Counted from the stretch's first letter, positions 35,807-44,747 are shown. The stretch is 64,000 nt of DNA from Ulvibacter sp. MAR_2010_11 (GCF_002813135.1 NZ_PHTY01000001.1:305501-369500), one strand, 5' to 3'. Notes: generated from the sequence alone by a model not told the origin. A program made the numbers and translations.

Positions 35807-36620
35807 CTAAAATAACTTGCATTTGCTTTTGCAATTTTTCGGCTTCAGTAGCTGCAGTTTCCGCAAAATTTGGGTCCTTGGAAGCGTAGATAATTCCGCG
35901 GGAAGAATTAATTAACAGCCCTACATTACTGTTCATACCGTATTTACAAACTTCAGCTAAACTTCCACCCTGTGCCCCTACCCCCGGAACCAATAAGAAA
36001 CTATCAGGGACTATTTTTCGGACTTCAACCAGATATTCTGCCTTGGTTGCGCCAATAACATACATGAGATTTTGTGCATTCTTCCAGTCTTTAGACGTTT
36101 CCAAAACTGTTTTATAAACTTCCTTGCCGTTGATTTCTTTGGTTTGAAAATCGAAAGCTCCTTCATTGGATGTAAGAGCCAGCAGTATGGTATGCTTGTC
36201 TTCGAAAGCCAGAAAAGGCTCTACCGAATCTTTCCCCATATAGGGAGCTACCGTAACCGAGTCGAATCCTAAATCTTCAAAAAAAGCCTTGGCATACATA
36301 CTTGAAGTATTGCCAATATCACCTCGTTTGGCATCGGCAATGGTAAAAATTTCGGGATACTTTTTATTGAGATAATTAATTGTTTTCCGAAGTGCTTCCC
36401 ACCCCTTTATACCATACGCCTCGTAAAAAGCCGTGTTGGGTTTGTAGGCAACCGCCAAATGATGGGTTGCATCAATAATCGCCCTATTAAAAGAAAATAT
36501 TGGATCTTCCTCTAAAAGTAAGTGTTTTGGAATTTTATTCAGATCCACATCCAATCCAATACATAAGAAGGATTTCTTTTTGTGTATTTGTTGTATAAGG
36601 AGGTTCTGGTTCTGGGTCAT
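35796..36620 (-). CDS. pyrF: Orotidine 5'-phosphate decarboxylase (type 2)
   Basis: 274 aa enzyme converting OMP to UMP, the last step of de novo pyrimidine synthesis. Type 2 signatures are visible: [17 protein letters not shown], the catalytic tetrad region [26 protein letters not shown], and [12 protein letters not shown] with [11 protein letters not shown] for phosphate binding. Type 2 enzymes are longer (about 270 aa) than the E. coli type (about 245). The receptor-like gene overlaps its 3' end. Confidence 0.95.
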   Translation of the reverse strand: MTQNQNLLIQQIHKKKSFLCIGLDVDLNKIPKHLLLEEDPIFSFNRAIIDATHHLAVAYKPNTAFYEAYGIKGWEALRKTINYLNKKYPEIFTIADAKRGDIGNTSSMYAKAFFEDLGFDSVTVAPYMGKDSVEPFLAFEDKHTILLALTSNEGAFDFQTKEINGKEVYKTVLETSKDWKNAQNLMYVIGATKAEYLVEVRKIVPDSFLLVPGVGAQGGSLAEVCKYGMNSNVGLLINSSRGIIYASKDPNFAETAATEAEKLQKQMQVILDAD

Positions 36621-36742
36621 TGGTTTTCGGTTCTAGGTAGCTTAGATTTGATTCTTTGCATAATTATTCAATAATTTGGTCTGCTTTTGATTCTTGCTAA
36701 CCTCCTTAATTCGCTAATCTGCTGATTCACTAATTCTCTATA

Positions 36743-37819
36743 TTAAAATGTCTCCCCGGATTCTTTTAACTTTTCGGTGTTGCTTACCAATTGCAAGCCA
36801 TCAATAATTTTTTGAATATCACCATCGATAATATTACTTAAATCGTAGAGTGTTAGGCCAATTCTATGTTCGGTAACACGACCTTGCGGATAGTTATAGG
36901 TTCTAATCTTCGCACTTCTATCACCACTGGTCACCATGGAACCACGTTTTATAGAGTCTTCGGCCTGTTTTTTGGCTAATTCCATATCGTACAAACGGGA
37001 ACGCAAAACTTTAAAGGCTTTTTCCTTGTTTTTATGTTGCGATTTTTGATCCTGACATTGAGCGACCAAACCTGTTGGAAGGTGGGTTAGACGCACCGCC
37101 GAATAAGTAGTATTTACCGACTGACCTCCGGGCCCTGAGGAACAGAAAAAATCTACCCGAACTTCCTTCGGATCGATTTCTACATCGAATTCTTCCGCTT
37201 CAGGAAACACCATAACTGTAGCAGCACTGGTGTGAACACGTCCTTGTGTTTCGGTTTGAGGTACACGCTGAACACGATGCACTCCTGCTTCAAATTTTAA
37301 AGTTCCGTATACATCTTCCCCTTCAATTTCAAATTGAATTTCTTTAAAGCCACCACTAGTTCCTTCACTAAAATCGACCACACTCGTCTTCCAACCTTTG
37401 CTTTCACAGTATTTGGAATACATTCTAAATAAATCGCCCGCAAAAATACTCGCCTCGTCTCCCCCTGTTCCGGCGCGGATTTCCATAACGGCATTTTTGG
37501 CATCCTCCGGGTCTTTAGGCACGAGTAAAAATTTAATTTCGTCTTCCAGTTTTGGAATACGAACTTTTGCCGTGTCCATTTCCATTTTGGCCATTTCTAC
37601 CATTTCGGCATCGCTTCCGTCCGAAATAATTTCCTCGGCCTCTTCCATACTGTTGGTAAGGGTAATGTATTCTTCCCTTTTGTCCATCAATAAGCGAAGA
37701 TCCTTGTATTCTTTATTAAGCTGAATGTATCTTTTTTGATCGGTAATAACATCGGGTTGAATGATTAAATCACTCACCTCATCAAAGCGTTGTTTTACAA
37801 TCTGAAGTTTCTCTAACAT
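36743..37819 (-). CDS. prfA: Peptide chain release factor 1
   Basis: 358 aa from the ATG ending at 37819 (a TTG six codons upstream is less likely). It recognises UAA/UAG and hydrolyses peptidyl-tRNA. The GGQ motif is in [21 protein letters not shown], followed by [17 protein letters not shown]. The RF1-type segment [29 protein letters not shown] is intact. It lies between pyrF and purM but is separated from each by more than 120 bp. Confidence 0.95.
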   Translation of the reverse strand: MLEKLQIVKQRFDEVSDLIIQPDVITDQKRYIQLNKEYKDLRLLMDKREEYITLTNSMEEAEEIISDGSDAEMVEMAKMEMDTAKVRIPKLEDEIKFLLVPKDPEDAKNAVMEIRAGTGGDEASIFAGDLFRMYSKYCESKGWKTSVVDFSEGTSGGFKEIQFEIEGEDVYGTLKFEAGVHRVQRVPQTETQGRVHTSAATVMVFPEAEEFDVEIDPKEVRVDFFCSSGPGGQSVNTTYSAVRLTHLPTGLVAQCQDQKSQHKNKEKAFKVLRSRLYDMELAKKQAEDSIKRGSMVTSGDRSAKIRTYNYPQGRVTEHRIGLTLYDLSNIIDGDIQKIIDGLQLVSNTEKLKESGETF

Positions 37820-37983
37820 ATTTCGTTGAATCGCCAATCTATTTGCGTAGGCAGGTGCAAATTTACGATAATTTCACGGAACAAAAATAGCTGATTGTTC
37901 AAATGAATTCTGAATTATTCCAGCTGTTTATGTACGCTAGGAATAGCAAAATTTGTGATAAGTCGATATTTGGACGTTATACA

Positions 37984-39162
37984 TTAATATTTAAATTCCC
38001 CGAACTCAGATTTTATAGTAAGTTGCTTCTTTTCTGAAGACAACACGCGCCCCACGATTTTAGCATCGACATTAAATGATTTTGAAATAGCGATGAGATC
38101 TTGTGCTATGGCTTCGGGGACATATAGTTCCATTCGATGTCCCATATTAAACACCTGATACATCTCTTTCCAGTCGGTCTTACTTTCCTGCTGAATTAAT
38201 TTAAAGAGCGGTGGAACTTCAAATAAATTATCTTTTACAATGTGCAGATTTTCTACAAAATGTAGAATTTTGGTCTGCGCTCCCCCGCTACAATGCACCA
38301 TCCCGTGAATCTCCTTGTTGCTGTATTTTGAAAGTATTTCCTTTATAACAGGCGCATAGGTTCGGGTAGGCGAAAGCACTAGTTTACCGGCATCCAACGG
38401 ACTGTTTTCAATACTATCTGTAAGTTTTTTCGACCCTGAATAGACCAAATCACCGGGAACTGAATGATCATAACTTTCAGGGAATTTTGTTGCCAAATAC
38501 TTTCCAAAAACATCATGCCGTGCCGAAGTTAATCCGTTGCTTCCCATGCCACCGTTGTATTCGGTTTCATAGGTCGCTTGCCCAAATGACGCCAATCCAA
38601 CAATAACATCTCCTGCATTGATATTGGCATTGTCTATAACTTCACTGCGTTTTATACGGGCCGTTACAGTAGAATCTACAATGATAGTTCTTACCAAATC
38701 TCCCACATCGGCTGTTTCGCCTCCTGTGGAATGAATTTGAACTCCAAATTTGGCTAAGTCGCCAATAAGCTCTTCAGTTCCATTAATAATAGCCGAAATT
38801 ACTTCACCCGGTATAAGGTTTTTGTTACGTCCTATGGTTGAAGAAAGCATGATGTTGTCCACTGCTCCCACGCACAACAAATCATCTATATTCATTATGA
38901 GCGCATCCTGGGCAATCCCTTTCCAAACTGAAACATTGCCGGTTTCTTTCCAATACATATAAGCCAAAGCCGATTTGGTGCCGGCCCCATCGGCGTGCAT
39001 CACCAAACAATAATCTTTATCTCCCGAAAGATAATCGGGCACAATTTTACAAAAAGCTTGAGGAAACAGGCCTTTGTCTACATTTATAATAGCATTGTGG
39101 ACATCTTCTTTACCTGCCGAAACACCTCTTTGTGCATATCGTTTGGAAATTTCCTGACTCAT
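37984..39162 (-). CDS. purM: AIR synthase PurM-type protein
   Basis: 392 aa ATP-grasp-independent PurM/PurL superfamily enzyme catalysing FGAM to AIR. Seen are HADGAGTKSALAYMYWKETG (substrate/phosphate loop), QDALIMNIDDLLCVGA with metal Asp residues, and STGGETADVGDL. The second half has VIVGLASFGQATYETEYNGGMGSNGL and GMVHCSGGAQTKIL. It is longer than E. coli PurM (345 aa) because of insertions; this form is usual in Bacteroidota. The terminator at 39193-39222 separates it from the curli operon upstream. Confidence 0.9.
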   Translation of the reverse strand: MSQEISKRYAQRGVSAGKEDVHNAIINVDKGLFPQAFCKIVPDYLSGDKDYCLVMHADGAGTKSALAYMYWKETGNVSVWKGIAQDALIMNIDDLLCVGAVDNIMLSSTIGRNKNLIPGEVISAIINGTEELIGDLAKFGVQIHSTGGETADVGDLVRTIIVDSTVTARIKRSEVIDNANINAGDVIVGLASFGQATYETEYNGGMGSNGLTSARHDVFGKYLATKFPESYDHSVPGDLVYSGSKKLTDSIENSPLDAGKLVLSPTRTYAPVIKEILSKYSNKEIHGMVHCSGGAQTKILHFVENLHIVKDNLFEVPPLFKLIQQESKTDWKEMYQVFNMGHRMELYVPEAIAQDLIAISKSFNVDAKIVGRVLSSEKKQLTIKSEFGEFKY

Positions 39163-39192
39163 GGAAAAAATTTAGATTACAAAAGTACGCAA

Positions 39193-39222
39193 TAAAAAAA
39201 AGCTCACAAAGGTGAGCTTTTC
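39193..39222 (-). terminator. Terminator of the curli operon
   Basis: AGCTCAC (39201-39207) and GTGAGCT (39212-39218) pair. On the minus strand the hairpin is followed by a run of eight or more Ts (complement of 39193-39200). It lies 22 bp after the stop of the TolB-propeller lipoprotein gene, which marks that gene as the last of the operon. Confidence 0.88.
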
Positions 39223-39244
39223 TGTATTTATAAAAAGTTATGAC

Positions 39245-40747
39245 TTATTCCCAATCTGGCATAAACGCATTTTCATATAACATTTCTCTCGAATCATCTT
39301 CCATTGTGTCTATTTCCAGTCTAAAGACATTTTTCTGAGAAATTCCATCGTTGGAAGTATTCGTAAAAATAATAAACGCCTCATTAGGAGAGAATATCGG
39401 CTCTAAATCGTTTGTCCCATTAGGTTTTTCCTGAGAAACATCGGTACTGATAGCCGTTACGAAATCGTATACGAATAATCGGGAGTCTAGTCGTCTGTAT
39501 GTGATTCCTTCAAAACCGGAAACATCGTAAGAATAAACTAACTTCTGATTGGTTACCGACAATGTTAATCCGCCGGCAGCACCCGGAACACCTGTTAAAA
39601 TTGTATCCTGAACTACCCCTGCAAAATTGATGGTGTAGATTGTGATATCGTAGCCATTGGGGTTGTTGGTTTTCAAGGCTATTAAATCGTCGTTTTCACT
39701 AACATCCACATCTGAAATGAACGAACCATCCGGTGTGCGGTACTCCTGATGTAATCCCAGACCGTTTACATTAATACTATACAATCTGTCAAAGCGTGGG
39801 AAGTAAATCTTATCACTTCCTGCAGGCCATGAGAAGTTAATTTCATTCAAATTAAAACCTTGCGGCTTCACCGTCGAGGTTACCCTAACCTTGTCTGAAC
39901 CATCTCGTTTCATGGTATAAATATCTATATTGGCTCCATCTGCCTGGAAATAGGCAATTCGATTGGCTGCCACATTTCTTCTTGGTCTGTAGCTATTTTG
40001 GTTCTGGGAAGTTAATTGAAATTCGTCTCCATTTTCATCGGCAGAGAAAATTACATTGTTACCATCGATATTTCTTACAAACAAGAATCTGTTATCGACC
40101 GGAGCAGAAATTACTTCGAATGTACCTACCGGACTTAGCACCGCAGGATTAATATCATCTGTCGCACTTACCTGCCAAAAATATTTCGCGCCAAGTAATA
40201 AGGGAGAATAGGTGAAGGTAGGCTCGGTGATATCTTCAAATAATAATACATCTTCATTCTGGTCATTTCGAAGTTCAAGTGTAAAGGTAATCGGGTCTTC
40301 TTCAGGATCTGTTGAGGTCCATTCGAAAACCGCTTCAATGCTTTGTAACACTTCGTTTTCGGAAGGTGCCGTTAGTACGGGAGCTGTTGGCGGTCTGTTA
40401 TTTGCTGTAGAAATCTCCAATTCGAACACAACAGTCACTTCGGCATTACCTACAACCGTGGTCGCTTCATAATCGGCCAAATAACCATCTACTCGTGCTT
40501 CGACTGCATATTCTCCTACAGGAACATTTTCTATTCTAAATTTCCCGGCACTATCTGTAAATACAGTACTTGATGCGGGCTGAGTCGATATTTTTACGTT
40601 TTCCAGCGGCGTATTACTTCCTACCGCTACAACGGTACCTTTTATAATTCCATATTCGTTTTCACCAATTCTATCTTCATTACAAGAAAATAAAAGAATC
40701 AAGAGCACTCCTACGAGTTTAACATATGTTCTACTTCCTTTCATCAT
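39245..40747 (-). CDS. Lipoprotein with CarboxypepD_reg, FN3-like and TolB-propeller domains; sixth gene of the curli operon
   Basis: 500 aa SPII lipoprotein (lipobox LLFSC at about residue 22). Domain order: a carboxypeptidase regulatory-like sandwich (about 33-115, GIIKGTVVAVGSNTPLENVKISTQP ... VPVGEYAVEARVDGY); an Ig/FN3-like domain (about 120-215, PPTAPVLTAPSENEVL ... YFWQVSATDDINPAV); and a TolB/WD40-like propeller (about 225-500, NRIAYFQADGANIDIYTMKRDGSDKVRVT and related blades). It starts 7 nt after csgG and ends at the operon terminator. A surface-anchored curli accessory role is inferred from position only. Confidence 0.78.
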   Translation of the reverse strand: MMKGSRTYVKLVGVLLILLFSCNEDRIGENEYGIIKGTVVAVGSNTPLENVKISTQPASSTVFTDSAGKFRIENVPVGEYAVEARVDGYLADYEATTVVGNAEVTVVFELEISTANNRPPTAPVLTAPSENEVLQSIEAVFEWTSTDPEEDPITFTLELRNDQNEDVLLFEDITEPTFTYSPLLLGAKYFWQVSATDDINPAVLSPVGTFEVISAPVDNRFLFVRNIDGNNVIFSADENGDEFQLTSQNQNSYRPRRNVAANRIAYFQADGANIDIYTMKRDGSDKVRVTSTVKPQGFNLNEINFSWPAGSDKIYFPRFDRLYSINVNGLGLHQEYRTPDGSFISDVDVSENDDLIALKTNNPNGYDITIYTINFAGVVQDTILTGVPGAAGGLTLSVTNQKLVYSYDVSGFEGITYRRLDSRLFVYDFVTAISTDVSQEKPNGTNDLEPIFSPNEAFIIFTNTSNDGISQKNVFRLEIDTMEDDSREMLYENAFMPDWE

Positions 40748-40754
40748 TGCTGTA

Positions 40755-42164
40755 TTATTGGTTAGTTTTTAATTTAGTTTTTTTGGATCCGAAATGATAG
40801 TTTAGTCCGAGTCCGAACGTATAATAGTAATCATCTCTTCTACCCTGGGGGAGGTTGTCAATTTTATCATTAAATGTTGCATTCCATTCGCCATTTAAGA
40901 CAAAAGAAACTCTGTCCGAGACTGCATATTCCACACCGGCACCAAATTTCAGATTAAAAAATGCATCCCATCGTTGCAAATATAAACTCGGAGAATCGTC
41001 TGCAAAAAGTAACACTCCCGGTCCGGCATATAAAAAGGGCGATAGTTTATCGTGAGGTAGTATATTGTATTCCAGATTCAGGCTTTCGCTTATCCACCAA
41101 TGATTGGTTTCGGCAGTCGAATTTAATTTAAATATTTGCAAATCGGCTCCCAAACTCAAAGCCGGTAATATTCTGTATTTATAACCTAATCCCGCTTTGA
41201 AATCATAATACCCTGTATTGTAGTCACCATCTACCAAAGCCAATCCAAAATTAACATTGGCTGTATGTCTATAATCGTGTTTCAAATATTTCCGTTCATA
41301 AAGAGTAGTAGACTCTTCCAACTCCTTTTCGAGTAAATATTGTTCCACTAACTCTTTATCTTTCTCTTCTCCTTCGTTTGTGGACCAAATACCGTCTTTG
41401 ATTCCCTCGTAAATAAGAACTTCAACCGCCTTTTCAATAGCTTCCTGTACGGCCATTTGGGTAGGTTCATTTTTAGTGTATCCCGTTTCAACCTCCAGGA
41501 GGCGTTGAAAGTTGACATATCTGAAAATTCCAACATCTACTGCTTGTGAAAGAATGGTTTTAGAAACATTCACTGTTTTAATAACTGCCCCTGTTGATGT
41601 AGAAACAGCTCTAAGATATACCGTAATCCTGTCCTGGCGATATTGAGTAGAAGCTCCAACACCAAAATAACGGGCTCCGGCACCCCCCGACAATATATTC
41701 GAATCGTATGAAATTACACCGCCTTCCAAAAGCATCCCGGCAAATAACAGGGGATTTAACTTCTGAGGAGGATCGTTAGGGTTTGCTCTGTATTCGTCTC
41801 TGGTGGTTCGAATAATATTACGCTCGTTGAGCAGGTTCTGAAGATTTTCCCGTTCTATGGGAACAAACCACTTAGAATCTTCGAGTGCTTTAATAAGTAT
41901 GGTAGTTGCTCCTTGAGTTACAGCAGTACTAAAGGTACTACCGTTTTCTATATTTTTATATTGACCTGTTTGATCTTTAAAATTATAAACCCCCACCTCA
42001 ATTCGTTTGGCAGGAGCCGGAAGGTCTAATAATTTTTTTGTCTGATTCGTGTATTCCGATATTCTGGCCTCTTGATTTCCCAGCGGTTGATTGAAATAGG
42101 CACCACAGCTCCCTAAAAGGAAAGGCATACAAAAGATCAATACTATTTTTGAGAATTTTACCAT
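40755..42164 (-). CDS. csgG: CsgG curli secretion channel fused to an outer-membrane beta-barrel
   Basis: 469 aa lipoprotein (lipobox LLGSC). Residues 1 to about 275 are a full CsgG domain: KRIEVGVYNFKDQTGQYK, FSTAVTQGATTILIKALEDSKWF, ERENLQNLLNERNIIR and the transmembrane hairpin region GGAGARYFGVGASTQYRQDRITVYLRAVSTSTG. After an acidic helix, residues about 300-469 form eight amphipathic strands ending DDYYYTFGLGLNYHFG, the pattern of a small OmpA-like barrel. E. coli CsgG is 277 aa and has no such extension. It exports curlin subunits across the outer membrane as a nonamer. It lies 9 nt after csgF. Confidence 0.9.
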   Translation of the reverse strand: MVKFSKIVLIFCMPFLLGSCGAYFNQPLGNQEARISEYTNQTKKLLDLPAPAKRIEVGVYNFKDQTGQYKNIENGSTFSTAVTQGATTILIKALEDSKWFVPIERENLQNLLNERNIIRTTRDEYRANPNDPPQKLNPLLFAGMLLEGGVISYDSNILSGGAGARYFGVGASTQYRQDRITVYLRAVSTSTGAVIKTVNVSKTILSQAVDVGIFRYVNFQRLLEVETGYTKNEPTQMAVQEAIEKAVEVLIYEGIKDGIWSTNEGEEKDKELVEQYLLEKELEESTTLYERKYLKHDYRHTANVNFGLALVDGDYNTGYYDFKAGLGYKYRILPALSLGADLQIFKLNSTAETNHWWISESLNLEYNILPHDKLSPFLYAGPGVLLFADDSPSLYLQRWDAFFNLKFGAGVEYAVSDRVSFVLNGEWNATFNDKIDNLPQGRRDDYYYTFGLGLNYHFGSKKTKLKTNQ

Positions 42165-42173
42165 AGAGTAGTT

Positions 42174-42548
42174 CTAATTAGGAATAAGTATTTGAGTTTG
42201 CTCTCCTGTTGTTATATCTAGAATATTTATAATCAACCCTTCATTAGATTCGAATACTTCATATTCAAGATTACCATTTGTGGAAGTACCAACTTGAGGA
42301 GTTTGGTTTCCAAATTGATTTTGCAATAATTGGTTATTTAAGCTATCGTTTAATGAGCCAAAATCTCCCAAATTACCAAATTCACTGTTTGGATCTTCAA
42401 ACGAATTTTGTGCATTAGCCGAATTTAACAACCATGTATAATTAAATGGATCTCCACCAAAAGCTGGATTCTTGGGAGTGTATACCAATTGTTGTCCAAA
42501 CCCGTAGGATGTTGCCGCTAAGAAAAGAAACAGAATGATAGATTTCAT
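42174..42548 (-). CDS. csgF: Curli assembly factor CsgF
   Basis: 124 aa from the ATG ending at 42548, which starts the signal peptide MKSIILFLFLAATSYGFGQ. The mature N-terminus LVYTPKNPAFGGDPFNYTWL with the following LLNSANAQNSFEDP matches the CsgF segment that plugs the CsgG pore. It is followed by a Q/N-rich middle and a short C-terminal beta region. It couples nucleation to the secretion channel at the cell surface. An upstream in-frame ATG at 42575 would overlap csgE and put charged residues before the signal peptide. Confidence 0.9.
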   Translation of the reverse strand: MKSIILFLFLAATSYGFGQQLVYTPKNPAFGGDPFNYTWLLNSANAQNSFEDPNSEFGNLGDFGSLNDSLNNQLLQNQFGNQTPQVGTSTNGNLEYEVFESNEGLIINILDITTGEQTQILIPN

Positions 42549-42558
42549 ATTTTCATTT

Positions 42559-43341
42559 TTAAAATCGTTTGACATAATTTTTTTCTTCTTTCAATTGCTG
42601 AAGATAAAGTGCTACTCTTCTAATAGACTCATCTGCCATTGCCTTCAAGAAATCGTTTTGGGGTCTTACAAAAAACTCCAAAACACTGTTATTATCAACT
42701 AAAATCTCAATTTTAGTGTTATTTGCCAAGGCCAATGTCTCTTTTATAGCGACAATTTTATCTCCATTAATATTATATGAAATATATAATTGAGAAAAAA
42801 GTTTGTAAAAATCTCTCCCGGGTTTAGTCTTAGTATCTTCAATTACTATTCCTGTTAATACTACTCCATCATCGTTTCTATGAGTTCCGTCTGGTGAAAT
42901 TCCCCGCTCTAAAATTATTTTTTGCTCTTCCGCAGCTTTGTCTTCAGCAGTACCGTTAATTACAATTCTGTCTTTCCCAAGCAATTTATCATTCGAGTTG
43001 TAAACCAACAAGAGAATAATAATTCTATCGGTTTCATTGGCATTAATGGTGGTTTTTGATAAGTTTTGTTTTTCACCTCCCTTTAAAACCAAGCGACCAC
43101 TCTGGTCGTTTTTAGATCTATTTGAATTTAGCGGATTATTTTTTATAACTGAAAGAACATATCTCAAACTGTGACTAACTTCCGTTTTATTATATGCCGA
43201 ACCGGTGATCTCAATAAATTCGGTATTCTTTTCAAGATTTATTGTAGCTTCAATCTCGGTATTGTAGATTTGTGAAAACCCTGTCGATATAATACAGAAC
43301 AGACATCCTATGAAGGTTATATATGTTTTAATTGTAAGCAA
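42559..43341 (-). CDS. csgE: CsgE with an N-terminal CsgH-like domain
   Basis: 260 aa, secreted (signal peptide to about residue 24). The C-terminal half (about 160-260) is CsgE: GIVIEDTKTKPGRDFYKLFSQ, KIEILVDNNSVLEFFVRPQ, MADESIRRVALYLQ. The N-terminal half (about 28-132) is a separate beta-sandwich with YVLSVIKNNPLNSN, GRLVLKGGEKQNLSKTTI and RIIILLLVYN. This resembles CsgH/CsgC-type curli inhibitors by pattern (inference). E. coli CsgE is 129 aa, so the protein is about twice the usual length. The start codon is TTG; no ATG precedes the signal peptide. CsgE caps the periplasmic side of CsgG. Confidence 0.85.
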   Translation of the reverse strand: MLTIKTYITFIGCLFCIISTGFSQIYNTEIEATINLEKNTEFIEITGSAYNKTEVSHSLRYVLSVIKNNPLNSNRSKNDQSGRLVLKGGEKQNLSKTTINANETDRIIILLLVYNSNDKLLGKDRIVINGTAEDKAAEEQKIILERGISPDGTHRNDDGVVLTGIVIEDTKTKPGRDFYKLFSQLYISYNINGDKIVAIKETLALANNTKIEILVDNNSVLEFFVRPQNDFLKAMADESIRRVALYLQQLKEEKNYVKRF

Positions 43342-43350
43342 AATAATAGT

Positions 43351-43878
43351 TTATCTTTTAATGTTTCGAACAAAAATCGTTTGATTTTTACCCTGCATGG
43401 TAACGACCATTTTTTCTGAAATAGAATTACTTCCGTACCAGATTAAATTTTGATTAGTTCCTTTTTGCAATACGGCAGCCGAATGGAATGTGGTAGCTCT
43501 TGAGCTTAAGTCAATAAATTTGTTATTATTACCGAACTGAATCACATCCTCATCAATTATTTTTGAAGTAACATTTAGAAGCATTTCATTACTATTGCCA
43601 TGCTGCACTAAATTAATGTCACTTTTAAGGGAATGTGTATTTGAAACAATATTGTTATAGTTTCCGACTTGAAGGATATAAATATTATTAGCGGCAGATA
43701 CGCTTAAGTTGTTATTAGGAGCAATAACTTGGGAAGATAACAGGCTAAGCTGAACAGCTTGCGCTCTGTTTTGAGGATCAAAAGTTCGATTGGCACCATT
43801 ATTATATGTCTGTGCTGTTATACTATTGCTAAGGAGCAATACTAAAAGTGCGGTACATATAGTGACTAAAATCTTCAT
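43351..43878 (-). CDS. csgB: CsgB-like minor curlin (putative nucleator)
   Basis: 175 aa, secreted (MKILVTICTALLVLLLSNSITAQ). After a 45-residue N-terminal region it carries about five degenerate curlin repeats: NIYILQVGNYNNIV, INLVQHGNSNEMLL, DVIQFGNNNKFI, AAVLQKGTNQNLIW and VVTMQGKNQTIFV. The repeats are irregular and the C-terminus is basic (VRNIKR), as in the E. coli nucleator CsgB. It is separated from csgA by two hairpins and precedes csgE by 9 nt. Confidence 0.85.
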   Translation of the reverse strand: MKILVTICTALLVLLLSNSITAQTYNNGANRTFDPQNRAQAVQLSLLSSQVIAPNNNLSVSAANNIYILQVGNYNNIVSNTHSLKSDINLVQHGNSNEMLLNVTSKIIDEDVIQFGNNNKFIDLSSRATTFHSAAVLQKGTNQNLIWYGSNSISEKMVVTMQGKNQTIFVRNIKR

Positions 43879-43914
43879 TTTTGAATTACTAAATTGATAT
43901 TCTTGTTTAAAAGT

Positions 43915-43950
43915 TTAGTATAGAAGCACGTTTCCGCACTTCTATACTAA
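43915..43950 (-). promoter_or_regulatory. Intercistronic hairpin 1 between csgA and csgB
   Basis: TTAGTATAGAAG (43915-43926) pairs perfectly with CTTCTATACTAA (43939-43950) over 12 bp with a 12-nt loop. On the minus strand it is followed by ACTTTTAAAC, a weak T-tract. It could attenuate transcription into csgB or protect the csgA mRNA 3' end. Confidence 0.7.
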
Positions 43951-43963
43951 TTACCTTTTTAAA

Positions 43964-44000
43964 TTTAAACAGTCCTTTCTTACCGAAAGCGCTGTTTAAA
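43964..44000 (-). promoter_or_regulatory. Intercistronic hairpin 2 between csgA and csgB
   Basis: Outer stem TTTAAACAG (43964-43972) with CTGTTTAAA (43992-44000), and inner stem CTTTC (43975-43979) with GAAAG (43985-43989), separated by 2-nt internal bulges. It begins 8 nt after the csgA stop codon, closest to the ribosome's exit point. Confidence 0.65.
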
Positions 44001-44007
44001 ACTTGTT

Positions 44008-44694
44008 TTAGTTAGACTGAGTTACACTAGAAGTGTTTCCAAGTCCGAATTGCACAACATTACTGTTATGACCTAAACCAAACTGTCCAACAATACTACC
44101 GTTGAATGCTCCAACTTGAAGTACATTGGAAGTGTTTAAGATACCAAATTGTCCAACTAAGCTACCGTTACCTAAACCAAACTGAACAACATCAGAATCG
44201 TTCGCAATCCCTAACTGTAATACTCCACTACCGTTAAATGCTCCAATTTGAAGTACATCACTATCGTTGAAAGCTCCTAATTGAACTACAGCAGAACCAT
44301 TAAAGAAACCAACTTGGGTAACATCAGATTCGTTTAACAATCCAACCTGAGCTACAATTGAACCATTTCCAATACCCAATTGATCAACATCAGAATCGTT
44401 CCCGGCACCTAGTTGTATAACTAAAGAACCGTTTCCAATGCCTGTTTGAGTAACATCAGATTCATTAGCTAATCCAATTTGTAATGTAGCAGAACCATTA
44501 AAAGCTCCAACTTGGTCAACATCAGAATCATTTAAGATTCCAAATTGAATCAAGTCAGCGTCGTTTAATAATCCGGTTTGGTCAACATCAGAATTGTTTA
44601 AAATTCCAATTTGAAGTACATCACTGTCATTGAATTGTGCAAACCCTACGGTTGCGATCATTAGCGCTAAAGCGCTCAAAACTACTTTTTTCAT
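44008..44694 (-). CDS. csgA: CsgA-like major curlin made of uninterrupted 11-residue repeats
   Basis: 228 aa. After the signal peptide (MKKVVLSALALMIATVGFAQ) and one Phe, the mature chain is 18 complete and one partial repeat of exactly 11 residues, consensus NxSxVxQxGxx, with no insertions. From repeat 4 onward units alternate between acidic (NDSDV or NESDV) and neutral (NGS) forms up to repeat 15. The repeat region has 20 Asp/Glu and no Lys or Arg. Each repeat should form one beta-strand of a beta-solenoid with Asn/Ser/Gln/Gly ladders, as in curli. It is the first gene of the csgA-B-E-F-G operon. Confidence 0.92.
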   Translation of the reverse strand: MKKVVLSALALMIATVGFAQFNDSDVLQIGILNNSDVDQTGLLNDADLIQFGILNDSDVDQVGAFNGSATLQIGLANESDVTQTGIGNGSLVIQLGAGNDSDVDQLGIGNGSIVAQVGLLNESDVTQVGFFNGSAVVQLGAFNDSDVLQIGAFNGSGVLQLGIANDSDVVQFGLGNGSLVGQFGILNTSNVLQVGAFNGSIVGQFGLGHNSNVVQFGLGNTSSVTQSN

Positions 44695-44739
44695 AATTTA
44701 AAAGATTTAAAGATTAATATTGGTTAATAAAATTTTTAT

Positions 44740-44747
44740 CAAAATTA
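44740..44747 (-). promoter_or_regulatory. -7 element of the csgA promoter
   Basis: TAATTTTG on the minus strand matches TAnnTTTG, 45 bp before the csgA ATG. No TTTG lies 19-23 bp further upstream, which suggests that an activator is needed (inference). Confidence 0.5.
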
